In this document: in pieces, positions 36,533 to 45,110 of the stretch
Numbering within the stretch: position 1 is the stretch's first letter
How the letters are laid out: each line of letters opens with the position of its first letter
From: Pseudoalteromonas haloplanktis ATCC 14393
GTDB lineage: Bacteria; Pseudomonadota; Gammaproteobacteria; Enterobacterales; Alteromonadaceae
DNA length: 64,000 nucleotides
Direction of reading: 5' to 3'
Assembly (NCBI RefSeq): GCF_000238355.1
Contig: NZ_AHCA01000002.1
Location: 186,001-250,000, forward strand
Notes under the pieces: generated by a model
Told to the model about the DNA's origin: nothing
Seen by the model: only the letters and a program-made list of their open reading frames with translations
Database searches by the model: none
Translations under genes and position numbers: made by a program

Positions 36533-37656
36533 TTAAGCACCTCTAAAATTGCGGGTGCCATTTTAGGGTTTATCTTTTTCGGGTCTTCACCTAGTGCTGT
36601 TAATACTGTAGCAGCAACTTGCGCTTGTTTTAGCTCTGCTCTAGTTTTAAGCAAACCTGTGGCTTTAATGGTAGGGCCTATTGCAGCAAACCAGATATGA
36701 TCAGAGCCAATTATTCCTTCAGGAAATGCTTTACGTCCTTGCTCTGATTTTGCTAAAGCCTGCTTAGAGCTGTGATGCTGCCAATCATTTGCGTGACTAC
36801 CACGGCCATGATCGGTGGTAATGATAAGCGTGGTGTTATTTTTATAACCCTGCGTTGTTTGAATGGTTTGCCATAAGTCTTGAATAAATGCATCATTTTG
36901 TTTGGCTGATTTTAAATACTGATCATAATGACCATCGTGCGCAAAATCATCGGTTTCACCTAAACTTATCACCAATAGTTTTGGCTTGTTAGCCAACATA
37001 TACGCTTTCGCAAAACGGTAAGTAAAGCTATCAAAACGTACGTTGTGCCAAGGGCTTGGGATCTCATTTTGCATCGCATTTAAAAGCGCAGCATCGGTTG
37101 ATAACCCCTCAGCAATTGGCATAAAGCCCGCGTTTACATACACGCCACTGCGCTTATCATTGACAATAAACGGGAATACATCCCAGCTACCAAATAGTGC
37201 CGTTTTGTTTTTATATTCAACCTGTTGCTCAAGCAACTCCAGCATGGTTTGGTTGGGGTTTAAAATTTTATCGTTACTGTTAATGCCCTCATCAACAAAC
37301 CCAGTTAAAATTTCGTTGTAACCTGGGTATGAGAAATACCACGGATTACTCACCGACATCTTGGAGTTATTATTTCTGTCGCCAATAATCGCTCCTTGTT
37401 TTGCCACTGTTTGAGTTATAAAAGGCATTAACAATTGTTGGCGTTGCTGAGTGTCTTCATGCCAAAATTCGGCTTTTAACTCGTCGCTACGTTTGACAAA
37501 ATCAGGGTTGTTGAGCAAATTAGCATCTGCGCCATTAAATACCTCTTGCCAACGCACGCCATCCAGTGTGACTAACACTACATTTTGCGCTGCTATAGCG
37601 AATTGGCTCGTTAGTAACACTATGCCTAACAAATTTAGTTTGATTAGTTTTTTCAT
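36529..37656 (-). CDS. Alkaline-phosphatase-superfamily phosphoesterase / phosphodiesterase, exported
   Basis: A 375-residue protein with a signal peptide (M-K-K-L-I-K..., cut near A-I-A-A). It begins its mature part with the AlkP-superfamily motif V-V-L-V-T-L-D-G-V-R-W. Downstream it has G-E-T-D-D-F-A-H-D-G-H-Y and T-D-H-G-R-G, which supply metal ligands. The Asp/Thr pattern suggests a type I phosphodiesterase or nucleotide-pyrophosphatase branch and not a classical PhoA. It is coupled to the PhoD-like gene and lies 60 bases downstream of a TonB receptor gene, together suggesting scavenging of organic phosphate. Confidence 0.8.
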   Translation of the reverse strand: MKKLIKLNLLGIVLLTSQFAIAAQNVVLVTLDGVRWQEVFNGADANLLNNPDFVKRSDELKAEFWHEDTQQRQQLLMPFITQTVAKQGAIIGDRNNNSKMSVSNPWYFSYPGYNEILTGFVDEGINSNDKILNPNQTMLELLEQQVEYKNKTALFGSWDVFPFIVNDKRSGVYVNAGFMPIAEGLSTDAALLNAMQNEIPSPWHNVRFDSFTYRFAKAYMLANKPKLLVISLGETDDFAHDGHYDQYLKSAKQNDAFIQDLWQTIQTTQGYKNNTTLIITTDHGRGSHANDWQHHSSKQALAKSEQGRKAFPEGIIGSDHIWFAAIGPTIKATGLLKTRAELKQAQVAATVLTALGEDPKKINPKMAPAILEVLK

Positions 37657-37676
37657 TTTTTACCTGTAAAAATCGC

Positions 37677-37700
37677 AAAAGCCCATCAATGATGGGCTTT
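37677..37700 (-). terminator. Terminator after the TonB receptor gene
   Basis: AGCCCATC-att-GATGGGCT followed by TTTT on the (-) strand, between the receptor stop (37717) and the phosphoesterase start (37656). Leaky reading through it could still link the genes. Confidence 0.65.
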
Positions 37701-37716
37701 GTGTTTACACTATGAT

Positions 37717-40065
37717 TTAAAAGTTAGCAGTAAATGTCAGTGCCGCTGTACGCGGTGCGCCAATAAAGTAGGTAGAACCGTTACCGGTGCCACCGGCAAG
37801 ATATTGTTTATCTGTTACATTCGTCACTGCAAACGCTATGTCGATTGATTTAAATGCGCCAGCATTTACTTCAGCGTAGTAGCCTGCATTAAAATCAATC
37901 ACGGTATAACCATCAACCTCATTGCGAGCACGGGTTTGCTCATCCGTCCATGCACCTAAACGCTCTCCTGTGTATTTAGCTGAAATACCAAAACGGAAAT
38001 CACCGCTGTAGTAGTCAGTAGAGAGTACAAACATATCGCTTGGCGCATCAATCACATCATCACCCGCTCTAAAGCTTGGTCCAGCACCATCAATGAGCTC
38101 ACCATTTGCATATGAGCTTGGGTCGTCAGAAGCGTATTCAGAGCTATTGTTAGTGTATGACGTGTAGATATTCCACTCATTAGTTAACATATAGCTTGCT
38201 GATAATTCAAAACCTTGTGATTCAATACCACCCACATTAATGTACGAACCATTAGTGCCTATTGTGTAATCAATACCACTGGTATCACTGCCTGGTGCAA
38301 TAAAAGTGATACGGTTTTCAAACTCAATTGAGTAAGCCGTTGCGGTCAGACTTAAACGGTCAGCGTTATAACGCACACCAAAATCAATATTTTCAGCAGT
38401 TTCCGGCTCAATATCAGTTAACGTTGAGCTGTCACGCTCAAGTACACCATCTTTAATTGCTGCAAAGTTTTCGCTGTAGCTAGTAAATAACTCGGTGCTA
38501 CTATTAAGCTGATAAAGCACACCCGCGCTAAATAACACATCTGAGTCGCTATCTACTTTATCTGAGCTGATATCATTAAAGTGGTCGTACTTTTGTAATT
38601 CAACTAGGTATTGCTTAGCACCAATATTTAAAGTGAAATCCCCCAGCGCCATCGAGTCTTGTAGGTACCATTTGAACGTATCGGTATCAAAGGTGTTTTT
38701 GTACTGTGTCCAATATGGAGTGCTATCAAAATGATGATATACACGGGCATCAATCACTTTATGCCAATCACGGGATTCATCACGCTCAGATTGCTCATAC
38801 CAAATACCCGCTTCAATATCATGCATACCAAGCGTTAATTGGTAGTTAGCAGTTAAGCCTAAACGGCTTTTATCATAATGGGTATGTCGATACGACATAA
38901 CAGGCGTGGCATCAGCTGAGTAACAGGCGGGATTTAAGCCTGGGCCAGATTCCCACGGCCAACTTAAACTTTGTGTACAGCCGTCATTTGGCGCAAGAGG
39001 GTTACCGTCACTATCAACAAAACCATAGGAGCCTGCATTACTGCCGCCCTCTGTCGTTGGGTTACCATTTTCATCAACTGGAGAAGTTAAATAAGGCGGG
39101 ATCCAATCACCTCGGCCTGAATTTTTATGGTAATACGGGCTGAATGTGAGCATTGATGAAGGCGAAATAGCATATTCAAATTTTAAGTAACCTAACGTAT
39201 TTTCACGCAACGTGCCCCAACCTTCTGCAAACATCTGGTCAAAATGCGGGGTGCCTGTCCAGTTCCACGTAAGTTGATCCCAATCTGGCGTTTGTGCAAA
39301 CTGCTCAAGGCTTACACTGTTGTAGTTGGTCTCGCTAACATCATCATAGGATAAACGCCCTGTCAGGGTTAAAGCATCAAAGTTTGATACAAACTTAACC
39401 TCAGCATGTTGGTTATCTTTACCACCATTGCTACCCTCACCTATCCAGCGGCTCGTATCAGTTTGCGAATAGCTTACATACGCTTGTGTATTATCAAAAA
39501 TGGTGCCTGTTTCATGTTTAAAATAATAGCGTGAGGCATCATGATCACCATTGGTATAAGCAAAAGTGGTGCTTTTATCGAGACTTGGATCTTTACTAAC
39601 AAAGTTAAATGTACCACCTAACGCCTCAAGTGATGCCGATGCGATGTCTGATGTACCTTGACCTACCTCAACTGTAGCAAGGTTTTCACTGTCGAGGTAA
39701 CGATTCGCTTTTGCACCACCACCGTAATTTGAGCCACCATTTGGAATACCATCAACCGTCATACCTAGTTGTTGCTGATTACCGTCAATACTAAAACCAC
39801 GCATAGTGATTGTTGTTGACCAATCATCACCACCAAACGCATCACCTTCGTTAATGCTTATGCCTGGCAAGTTATCAATCACCGCCAAAACACTTGATAC
39901 CGAGCTTTGCTGCTCAATCATAGATTGTTCAATCACACTGTTAGCGTAACTGGTTGGTTTAGCCACTACAGTGACTTCTTCTATTTCATTATTGGCATAG
40001 CTGTTAGTTGAAAAAACCAACGCAATAGCGAGGCTTAAAGTTGATTGTTTTGTCAAAGTACGCAT
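37717..40065 (-). CDS. TonB-dependent outer-membrane receptor
   Basis: A 782-residue outer-membrane receptor. It has a signal peptide (cut near N-S-Y-A), a TonB-box-like I-E-E-V-T-V-V at the mature N-terminus, a plug domain (with I-D-N-L-P-G-I-S-I-N-E-G), and a large beta-barrel ending in F-T-A-N-F with the terminal Phe needed for outer-membrane insertion. The start at the ATG at 40065 is chosen because the signal peptide begins there. The frame runs to 40104 without family sequence. Substrate is unknown. The two phosphoesterase genes directly downstream point to a phosphorus-containing compound more than to iron. Confidence 0.88.
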   Translation of the reverse strand: MRTLTKQSTLSLAIALVFSTNSYANNEIEEVTVVAKPTSYANSVIEQSMIEQQSSVSSVLAVIDNLPGISINEGDAFGGDDWSTTITMRGFSIDGNQQQLGMTVDGIPNGGSNYGGGAKANRYLDSENLATVEVGQGTSDIASASLEALGGTFNFVSKDPSLDKSTTFAYTNGDHDASRYYFKHETGTIFDNTQAYVSYSQTDTSRWIGEGSNGGKDNQHAEVKFVSNFDALTLTGRLSYDDVSETNYNSVSLEQFAQTPDWDQLTWNWTGTPHFDQMFAEGWGTLRENTLGYLKFEYAISPSSMLTFSPYYHKNSGRGDWIPPYLTSPVDENGNPTTEGGSNAGSYGFVDSDGNPLAPNDGCTQSLSWPWESGPGLNPACYSADATPVMSYRHTHYDKSRLGLTANYQLTLGMHDIEAGIWYEQSERDESRDWHKVIDARVYHHFDSTPYWTQYKNTFDTDTFKWYLQDSMALGDFTLNIGAKQYLVELQKYDHFNDISSDKVDSDSDVLFSAGVLYQLNSSTELFTSYSENFAAIKDGVLERDSSTLTDIEPETAENIDFGVRYNADRLSLTATAYSIEFENRITFIAPGSDTSGIDYTIGTNGSYINVGGIESQGFELSASYMLTNEWNIYTSYTNNSSEYASDDPSSYANGELIDGAGPSFRAGDDVIDAPSDMFVLSTDYYSGDFRFGISAKYTGERLGAWTDEQTRARNEVDGYTVIDFNAGYYAEVNAGAFKSIDIAFAVTNVTDKQYLAGGTGNGSTYFIGAPRTAALTFTANF

Positions 40066-40184
40066 TATTGTCCCATTTGCAATTGTTATTTTGAATGCGG
40101 GCACAGTATGGCGGGAGTTTATGACAAAATAGGTCCAGAATATTGAAGGAATAATTAAAAAAATATAGAAATTTTATGGCAGTC

Positions 40185-42224
40185 TTAGCTTTTATTTGCG
40201 TTATTACGGGTTTGCGTAAAAGTAATCACTTCATTTCGTAACATGGCAGGAGCATATAACCAGCCTTGTGCGGTGGTGATCCCTAAGCTCTTCACCCACT
40301 GCTCTTCTGCGACTGTTTCTATTCCTTCTGCAACAACAGAAAAGCCAAGCTTGGCAAATAATTCTGTTACTTGTTGATAGAGGATCCGACCTGCATCTTG
40401 CTGGCATTGCAGTAAAAATTGGCGGTCTAATTTAACGTGTTTCACAGGAAAGTGTGTCAACATAGATAAACTTGAATACCCCGTCCCAAAATCATCCAAC
40501 ACAGTTTCGATATTATGCTCACGCAGCTTGTTTATATTCTGTGTCACGATGAGTTGTTGTTCAAGGTAACTGGATTCGACGATTTCAATTTTTACTTGTT
40601 CTGCAAATTCAACAAACAGCTGGCATATTTTATCAACCATTGCAGTGTTGGTAAGTACATCAGGATTAACATTAATACTGATATTGGGCTTAAAACCAAC
40701 ATTGCGCCACTGCGTTAAATCACGGGCCGCTTGCTTAATTACCCAGCCATCAATAATATCAGTTTGCTTGTGTAGGATCAGGGTATCTAAAAAATAAGGA
40801 CCAGAGACACTTCCATCGTTATTATGTAACCGTAGCAAGGCTTCAAAACCACTCACTTGACCTGAGCTCAAATCTATTTGTGGCTGATAATATAAGGCTA
40901 GCCTTGCATTTGAAATAGTATTTAGCACAGTAGTCAGCTGAGCACTTGACAAATTCTGTGCTCTTTGTTGTTTAATAAAACGCTGCTCAGAGTTAGCCGC
41001 AAAGCCTTCGTTCACATTTAATTGGCTACTTAGTTTATTAAATGCCATTTGGTAATTATTTTTTTCACTGCTTAGCCGCAAAAACGGGTAATAAATACAG
41101 GCATTACACAGGATCAAAAACACTTGATATAAAGGCGCGGTTGCATCTGTACCAACCATAGCACCGTTGATAATCGTTGGTGTCATCCAACTAATGGCCA
41201 CTTCCTGATACCCTATAACCCCACTTGATAGTAAAAAATAACTGACCAAAAAGTTAAAACATGGCACTAAAATAAAAGGCACTAGCAACATCGGGTTTAA
41301 AAATACCGGCAATGCAAATAAAATGATTTCACAGAAATTAAATAACGAAAACGGGATTGATATCTTTGCGATACTTTTTTCATGACTGCCATTTGGCAAC
41401 AGAAACGCAGCGACAATTAAGCCAATAAAACAGCCAGTACCACCAATCAACACAAAGGTGTCGTAAAATGTTTTTGCTGTTAAACCCGGCACAATATCGT
41501 GTTGTAAAAACGGCTGCTCAAACATCATTGTATACGCATTATCACCATGTACACCAAAAAACCAAAAGCTGTGGACGATGATCATACGTTTAAATAATTG
41601 CATAGCTACACTGCTATCATCACCACTTGGGACAATATAAAGTAGAACCGATTGCACGCTCAATTCAATGAAGGGAACAATTAAATACAGAGCAAAAAAC
41701 GCCAAGCTAAAAGGCACAATTAAAGATAGTTTTTCTTTTAAAAAGTCACTGAGCAATGGTAACTCGAGCCAGTGTTTAGGAGTCAATTTATACCCCAACA
41801 TAAGCAAATAGCTGGTTAATGACGGCACTAAAACAGCATATGCCGACGCGCCCGCGCCATTGACAGCAAATTCGCCATTATTAAGCGCTAAAAAATCACT
41901 GTGCGTGCAAAACCCTACTAACGCTAGCATACTGCCAACCACTGCACTGTTACCTAAGTTTTTAGACAGGTGAAAGCCTACCGACAGTGCAACCATCAGC
42001 GGAAATAATACAGAAATGATATTTGAGCTGTGTTGTATAACGTTATACAAAAAATCGTTGGGAGATAAAAAAGCAAAATTAACAGCAAGGTTTAATACTA
42101 AAATGGCCAGTGCTGAACTTACAAAATACGGGATCAATGCAATGAATGCTTCACGTAGGGAAATAATATACCGTGATTGGGCAAACACAGAAAACAGTGT
42201 ATTGAATTGCTTTTTAACCAACAA
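40185..42224 (-). CDS. PTS EIIC-like membrane domain fused to a cyclic-di-GMP phosphodiesterase (EAL) domain
   Basis: A 679-residue inner-membrane protein. Residues 1-385 form a multi-helix PTS EIIC-like domain of the cellobiose/lactose type, with F-W-F-F-G-V-H-G near 221-228 and F-N-F-C-E-I near 295-300. Residues about 440-670 are an EAL domain with the catalytic set apparently complete: E461 (EAL), N518, E550, D577-D578 (D-D-F-G-T-G), K598, E633 and Q653. No EIIA or EIIB is encoded nearby, so the membrane part probably senses a sugar and is not a PTS transporter. It is followed by no partner gene. c-di-GMP hydrolysis is expected but untested. Confidence 0.85.
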   Translation of the reverse strand: MLVKKQFNTLFSVFAQSRYIISLREAFIALIPYFVSSALAILVLNLAVNFAFLSPNDFLYNVIQHSSNIISVLFPLMVALSVGFHLSKNLGNSAVVGSMLALVGFCTHSDFLALNNGEFAVNGAGASAYAVLVPSLTSYLLMLGYKLTPKHWLELPLLSDFLKEKLSLIVPFSLAFFALYLIVPFIELSVQSVLLYIVPSGDDSSVAMQLFKRMIIVHSFWFFGVHGDNAYTMMFEQPFLQHDIVPGLTAKTFYDTFVLIGGTGCFIGLIVAAFLLPNGSHEKSIAKISIPFSLFNFCEIILFALPVFLNPMLLVPFILVPCFNFLVSYFLLSSGVIGYQEVAISWMTPTIINGAMVGTDATAPLYQVFLILCNACIYYPFLRLSSEKNNYQMAFNKLSSQLNVNEGFAANSEQRFIKQQRAQNLSSAQLTTVLNTISNARLALYYQPQIDLSSGQVSGFEALLRLHNNDGSVSGPYFLDTLILHKQTDIIDGWVIKQAARDLTQWRNVGFKPNISINVNPDVLTNTAMVDKICQLFVEFAEQVKIEIVESSYLEQQLIVTQNINKLREHNIETVLDDFGTGYSSLSMLTHFPVKHVKLDRQFLLQCQQDAGRILYQQVTELFAKLGFSVVAEGIETVAEEQWVKSLGITTAQGWLYAPAMLRNEVITFTQTRNNANKS

Positions 42225-42382
42225 AGTAGTTCCAAAAGTTAAGTGCTGTTTTGGAGTATAATTTATTTATCCTAGAATTGTTAATTATTTAAAACAATGC
42301 CTTAACCTGCTTGATGCCGCTGTTGCTGCAAGCAAAAAAATACCACCGAGAAGCGGTGGTATTCATATAAATTAAATTTTTT
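42225..42382. other. Gap between the EIIC-EAL gene and repeat copy C
   Basis: This holds the leader of the EIIC-EAL gene (on the right side of its start) and a short GC hairpin ACCACCGAGAAGCGGTGGT near 42342-42360 that could end a transcript. Otherwise I see nothing in it. Confidence 0.4.
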
Positions 42383-42591
42383 ATACCAATCGTGTTAAGT
42401 TACTGACCATTTATAGCGACAGGTAAATACAGTGATAACAAGGCATAAATTTTGACATGTAGTTGTTCTCGGCAATTGCTCCTGCATTGCTCTACCTCCT
42501 GCATCCATGCAGTCGTACATGAAAAATTTATAACGCAGTTAGCGCTTTATTTAGCCCGCTAGAATGGTTAAATATTTAAGTCGATTGGTAT
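42383..42591. repeat. Palindromic-end repeat, copy C (209 bases, longest)
   Basis: The longest copy of the family. It begins ATACCAATCGTGTTAAG and ends AAGTCGATTGGTAT. The outer 10 bases are perfect inverted repeats, and the ends can pair imperfectly over about 29 bases. It contains a 48-base segment (about 42455-42502, including the small hairpin CTGCATCCATGCAG) that is absent from copy E. No open frame is present. This is compatible with a non-autonomous MITE-like element. It ends 6 bases from the stop of the ene-reductase gene. Confidence 0.8.
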
Positions 42592-42597
42592 TAGTAC

Positions 42598-43641
42598 TTA
42601 GATCAGTTCAGCTAGCATGCTTTCATCATATGCTACTAACTGTTCGTTATTAGCAATTTTGCTCACGTAATCAGGATTAGCAATAAATGGGCGGCCAATA
42701 GCGATTAAATCGAATTTATTACCATTGATCGCAGCTTTTGCAGTATCAAAGTCATAACTGCCCACTCCCACTAAGGTACCTTGATAATTAGCCCGTAAAT
42801 ACTCTGAGGTAGTTTTGTCTTCAAGGCTTGCAAAGCGCATGCTGTCATCAAAAATACCACCATGTAAATAAGCCAAATCACGAGTATTTAATTGTTTTAG
42901 TAGATAATCAAATACGGCTTTATCACGGCTATCTTCATCCATATTAAAGTAAGCACCAGGCGATAAACGCAGCGCCGTTTTATCTGCCCCAATGGCAGCA
43001 ATAACAGCATCGACCACTGCTAATGCAAAACGCGACATATTCTCTGGTGTTTGGCCATATTCATCATTGCGCTGATTAGCAGCAAAGTGTAAAAACTGAT
43101 CAATCAAATAGCCATTTGCACCGTGAATTTCTACGCCATCAAACCCTGCTTCAACTGCGTTTTCTGCCGCTTTTGCATAATCGGCAACTAAGCCTTGAAT
43201 ATCGTCAAGAGTTGCAGCCTTAGGTGTTTGATAGGTTAATTCACGCATCCGTGGTACAGAGCCTTCAACACCAATTGCTGATGGTGCTAACACTTCGCCA
43301 TCAAAAAAGTGTGGATGTGCAACACGACCTACATGCCAAAGCTGCGCAAATATTTTACCGCCGTTAGCATGTACTGCCTCTGTTACTTTTTTCCAACCTT
43401 GAATTTGCTCGCTGGTAAATAACCCCGGCGTATTTGGGTAACCTTGCGCATCTGGGCGGATTATCGTGGCTTCGCTGATAATTAATCCGGCTTCTGCACG
43501 GCGTGCATAATAGTCAACCATCGCTTGGGTTGGTACTAAGTTATCGTCCGCCATACAGCGTGTTAAAGGCGCCATAAGTATGCGATTTTGTAATTCAATA
43601 CTGTTATTAAGTTTAAATGGTTGCAGTAGATCGGTGGTCAT
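42598..43641 (-). CDS. nemA: FMN-dependent alkene reductase of the Old Yellow Enzyme family (NemA-like)
   Basis: A 347-residue cytosolic flavoenzyme reducing activated C=C bonds and nitro compounds with NADPH. Family features are R-I-L-M-A-P-L-T-R, Q-L-W-H-V-G-R, V-E-I-H-G-A-N-G-Y-L-I-D-Q-F, R-L-S-P-G and I-A-I-G-R-P-F-I-A-N-P. The start is the ATG at 43641 with AAGGA nine bases upstream. A TTG at 43650 overlaps that site. A 28-base near-perfect palindrome lies directly upstream, so the divergent TetR-family gene most likely represses it, as NemR does in E. coli. Confidence 0.92.
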   Translation of the reverse strand: MTTDLLQPFKLNNSIELQNRILMAPLTRCMADDNLVPTQAMVDYYARRAEAGLIISEATIIRPDAQGYPNTPGLFTSEQIQGWKKVTEAVHANGGKIFAQLWHVGRVAHPHFFDGEVLAPSAIGVEGSVPRMRELTYQTPKAATLDDIQGLVADYAKAAENAVEAGFDGVEIHGANGYLIDQFLHFAANQRNDEYGQTPENMSRFALAVVDAVIAAIGADKTALRLSPGAYFNMDEDSRDKAVFDYLLKQLNTRDLAYLHGGIFDDSMRFASLEDKTTSEYLRANYQGTLVGVGSYDFDTAKAAINGNKFDLIAIGRPFIANPDYVSKIANNEQLVAYDESMLAELI

Positions 43642-43652
43642 TATTATCAATC

Positions 43653-43680
43653 CTTATCTTGAATGTATATTCAAGATAAG
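43653..43680. promoter_or_regulatory. TetR-type operator 1 (nemA-proximal)
   Basis: CTTATCTTGAATGT/ATATTCAAGATAAG is a 28-base palindrome with one mismatched pair. It starts 12 bases upstream of the nemA start codon and its edge reaches the ribosome binding site. The core TTGAA-N6-TTCAA recurs at 43710. Confidence 0.8.
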
Positions 43681-43709
43681 GGCGAAGCATAAAACATTCA
43701 AGTCTAATT

Positions 43710-43725
43710 TTGAATATTTGTTCAA
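43710..43725. promoter_or_regulatory. TetR-type operator 2 (regulator-proximal)
   Basis: TTGAATATTTGTTCAA shares the TTGAA-N6-TTCAA core of operator 1. It is 43 bases upstream of the TetR-family start, suited to autoregulation. Confidence 0.65.
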
Positions 43726-43767
43726 GATTAAGTAAACTGCGTTCACCAGTTACCCTAAGAGAGCGCT

Positions 43768-44349
43768 ATGAGAGTTGCCGAATTTGACCGCGAATATGTA
43801 TTGCGCCAAGCGATGCTTGCTTTTATGCAATGTGGTTACGCGAAAACCAGCATGCAAAAATTAACGCAAGTAACGGCCCTCCATCCCGGTTCTTTATATG
43901 CTGCATTTGGTAATAAAAAAGGTATTTTTTTAGCCGCTATTGAGCAATATCAAGCTGATCGTAATCAACAATTCACGGCTCTTTTTTGTGATCAAATGCC
44001 GGTTTTGCCGAGTTTGCGCCTATATTTAGACTCCATCATTGCTGAATGTATCAGCGGTGATGCCATGAAAGTATGCTTACTCACTAAAAGTATAAGTGAA
44101 GTTGAAGGGCAAGATCTGCAAATAAGCCAAGCGCTGATGGCAAATTTAAACGCCTACGAAAATGCCCTTGCCATACAATTTAAGCGGGCTATTGAACAAG
44201 GTGAAATAGCCAATACACGCACTGGTGAACAACTTGCTCGTTTTTTAACTATGGGTTTGTATGGCCTAAGAACTTACGCACTAACTAACCGCTGTGAACA
44301 CGATTTGCAACAGTTAGCAAATGATTTATACCACGCAATCTGTAATTAA
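43768..44349 (+). CDS. TetR-family repressor, NemR-like
   Basis: A 193-residue regulator with the TetR helix-turn-helix (residues about 8-55: G-Y-A-K-T-S-M-Q-K-L..., H-P-G-S-L-Y-A-A-F-G-N-K-K) and a C-terminal ligand domain. A cysteine lies near the domain (M-K-V-C-L-L-T), as in electrophile-sensing NemR-like proteins. It is divergent from nemA with two matching operators between. Probably derepressed by electrophiles such as quinones or aldehydes, which the reductase then detoxifies. The ligand is inferred. Confidence 0.88.
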   Translation: MRVAEFDREYVLRQAMLAFMQCGYAKTSMQKLTQVTALHPGSLYAAFGNKKGIFLAAIEQYQADRNQQFTALFCDQMPVLPSLRLYLDSIIAECISGDAMKVCLLTKSISEVEGQDLQISQALMANLNAYENALAIQFKRAIEQGEIANTRTGEQLARFLTMGLYGLRTYALTNRCEHDLQQLANDLYHAICN

Positions 44350-44422
44350 TTTTAAACTAATCGACATAATGTCATATTAGTCAATATACTAAGACTAAAG
44401 CCATTCAAGAGAGAGCCGAGCA

Positions 44423-44818
44423 ATGAGTAATGCAATTTTAGCAGCATCTGAGAAGTTTGAGACAATCTTAAATTTAGGAGCAAAAAAAAGACTCGCCTTT
44501 ATGTTTGAAACCGTGCAAGAGTTCAAACAAGTGTGGATACTAAATGACGAAGATGGCTGTGTAATGCTTGCCAACGAAGATGATGATTGTGTTCCAGTAT
44601 GGCCAGAGCGTATTTACGCCGAAGCATGGGCTACTGGTGAATGGGAAAACTGCACAGCAAAAGCCATTCCATTAAAAGATTGGCAATCACGTTGGACACC
44701 AGGCCTTGAGCAAGACGACCTACTCATTGCCGTATTCCCCACTGAAGAAGACGACGGCACCATTTTATTTCCTGATGAATTTGATAGCCAACTTAAAGCA
44801 CCTAAAAAACGCTATTAA
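44423..44818 (+). CDS. DUF2750-type protein of unknown function
   Basis: A 131-residue acidic cytosolic protein, with no signal peptide or membrane helix. Features are R-L-A-F-M-F-E-T-V, D-D-D-C-V-P-V-W-P, a W-rich middle (A-E-A-W-A-T-G-E-W-E-N-C) and the C-terminal V-F-P-T-E-E-D-D-G-T-I-L-F-P-D-E-F. I believe this pattern is the DUF2750 family, but I cannot confirm it here. A GAGAGAG-type ribosome binding site precedes the ATG. It is a single gene closed by a strong terminator. Confidence 0.7.
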   Translation: MSNAILAASEKFETILNLGAKKRLAFMFETVQEFKQVWILNDEDGCVMLANEDDDCVPVWPERIYAEAWATGEWENCTAKAIPLKDWQSRWTPGLEQDDLLIAVFPTEEDDGTILFPDEFDSQLKAPKKRY

Positions 44819-44837
44819 TCATACAACCGTATAAAGC

Positions 44838-44865
44838 AAAAAAGCGACCCAAGGTCGCTTTTTTT
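44838..44865. terminator. Rho-independent terminator (DUF2750 gene / tRNA-Ser)
   Basis: AAAAAAGCGACC-caa-GGTCGCTTTTTTT lies 19 bases after the DUF2750 stop. It is symmetrical, so it also ends the tRNA-Ser transcript coming from the right. Confidence 0.9.
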
Positions 44866-44873
44866 GAATCTAA

Positions 44874-44962
44874 TGGCGGGAGGGAGGGATTCGAACCCTC
44901 GTTAGGGATTAACCTAAACACACTTTCCAGGCGTGCGCCTTCAGCCACTCAGCCACCTCACC
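44874..44962 (-). tRNA. tRNA-Ser(GGA), with an irregular acceptor stem
   Basis: An 89-base class II tRNA including the encoded CCA. The anticodon arm CACGC-CTGGAAA-GTGTG gives anticodon GGA. There is a long variable arm (TTAGG/CCTAA) and a T-arm GAGGG-TTCGAAT-CCCTC. The 5' acceptor strand is GGTGAGG, but the 3' strand reads CCTCCC before G-CCA, one base short of the expected CCTCACC. T3 would be bulged. This is either a real one-base deletion or a sequencing error. Confidence 0.88.
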
Positions 44963-45060
44963 GCAAGCGTTAATTTATAACGCGACGTAATAGTATGTAA
45001 TCACGCTCAGTGGTGCAAGGTGTTTTTCCCTTTTGCCAATTAACTGCTTAGTAAACAAAC

Positions 45061-45092
45061 AAAAAAGGCCGCTGAGAGCAATATCAGCGGCC
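45061..45092 (-). terminator. Terminator after nadA
   Basis: GGCCGCTGA and TCAGCGGCC around an 8-base loop, followed by six U on the (-) strand, 19 bases after the nadA stop codon. Confidence 0.9.
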
Positions 45093-45110
45093 TTATCTTT
45101 ATAACCAAGT

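Noticed and set aside
40117-40126. TGTCATAAAC on the (-) strand as a Pho box before the TonB receptor
   Set aside because: A single half-site without the second repeat at the right spacing is not enough, although the phosphatase context makes it tempting.
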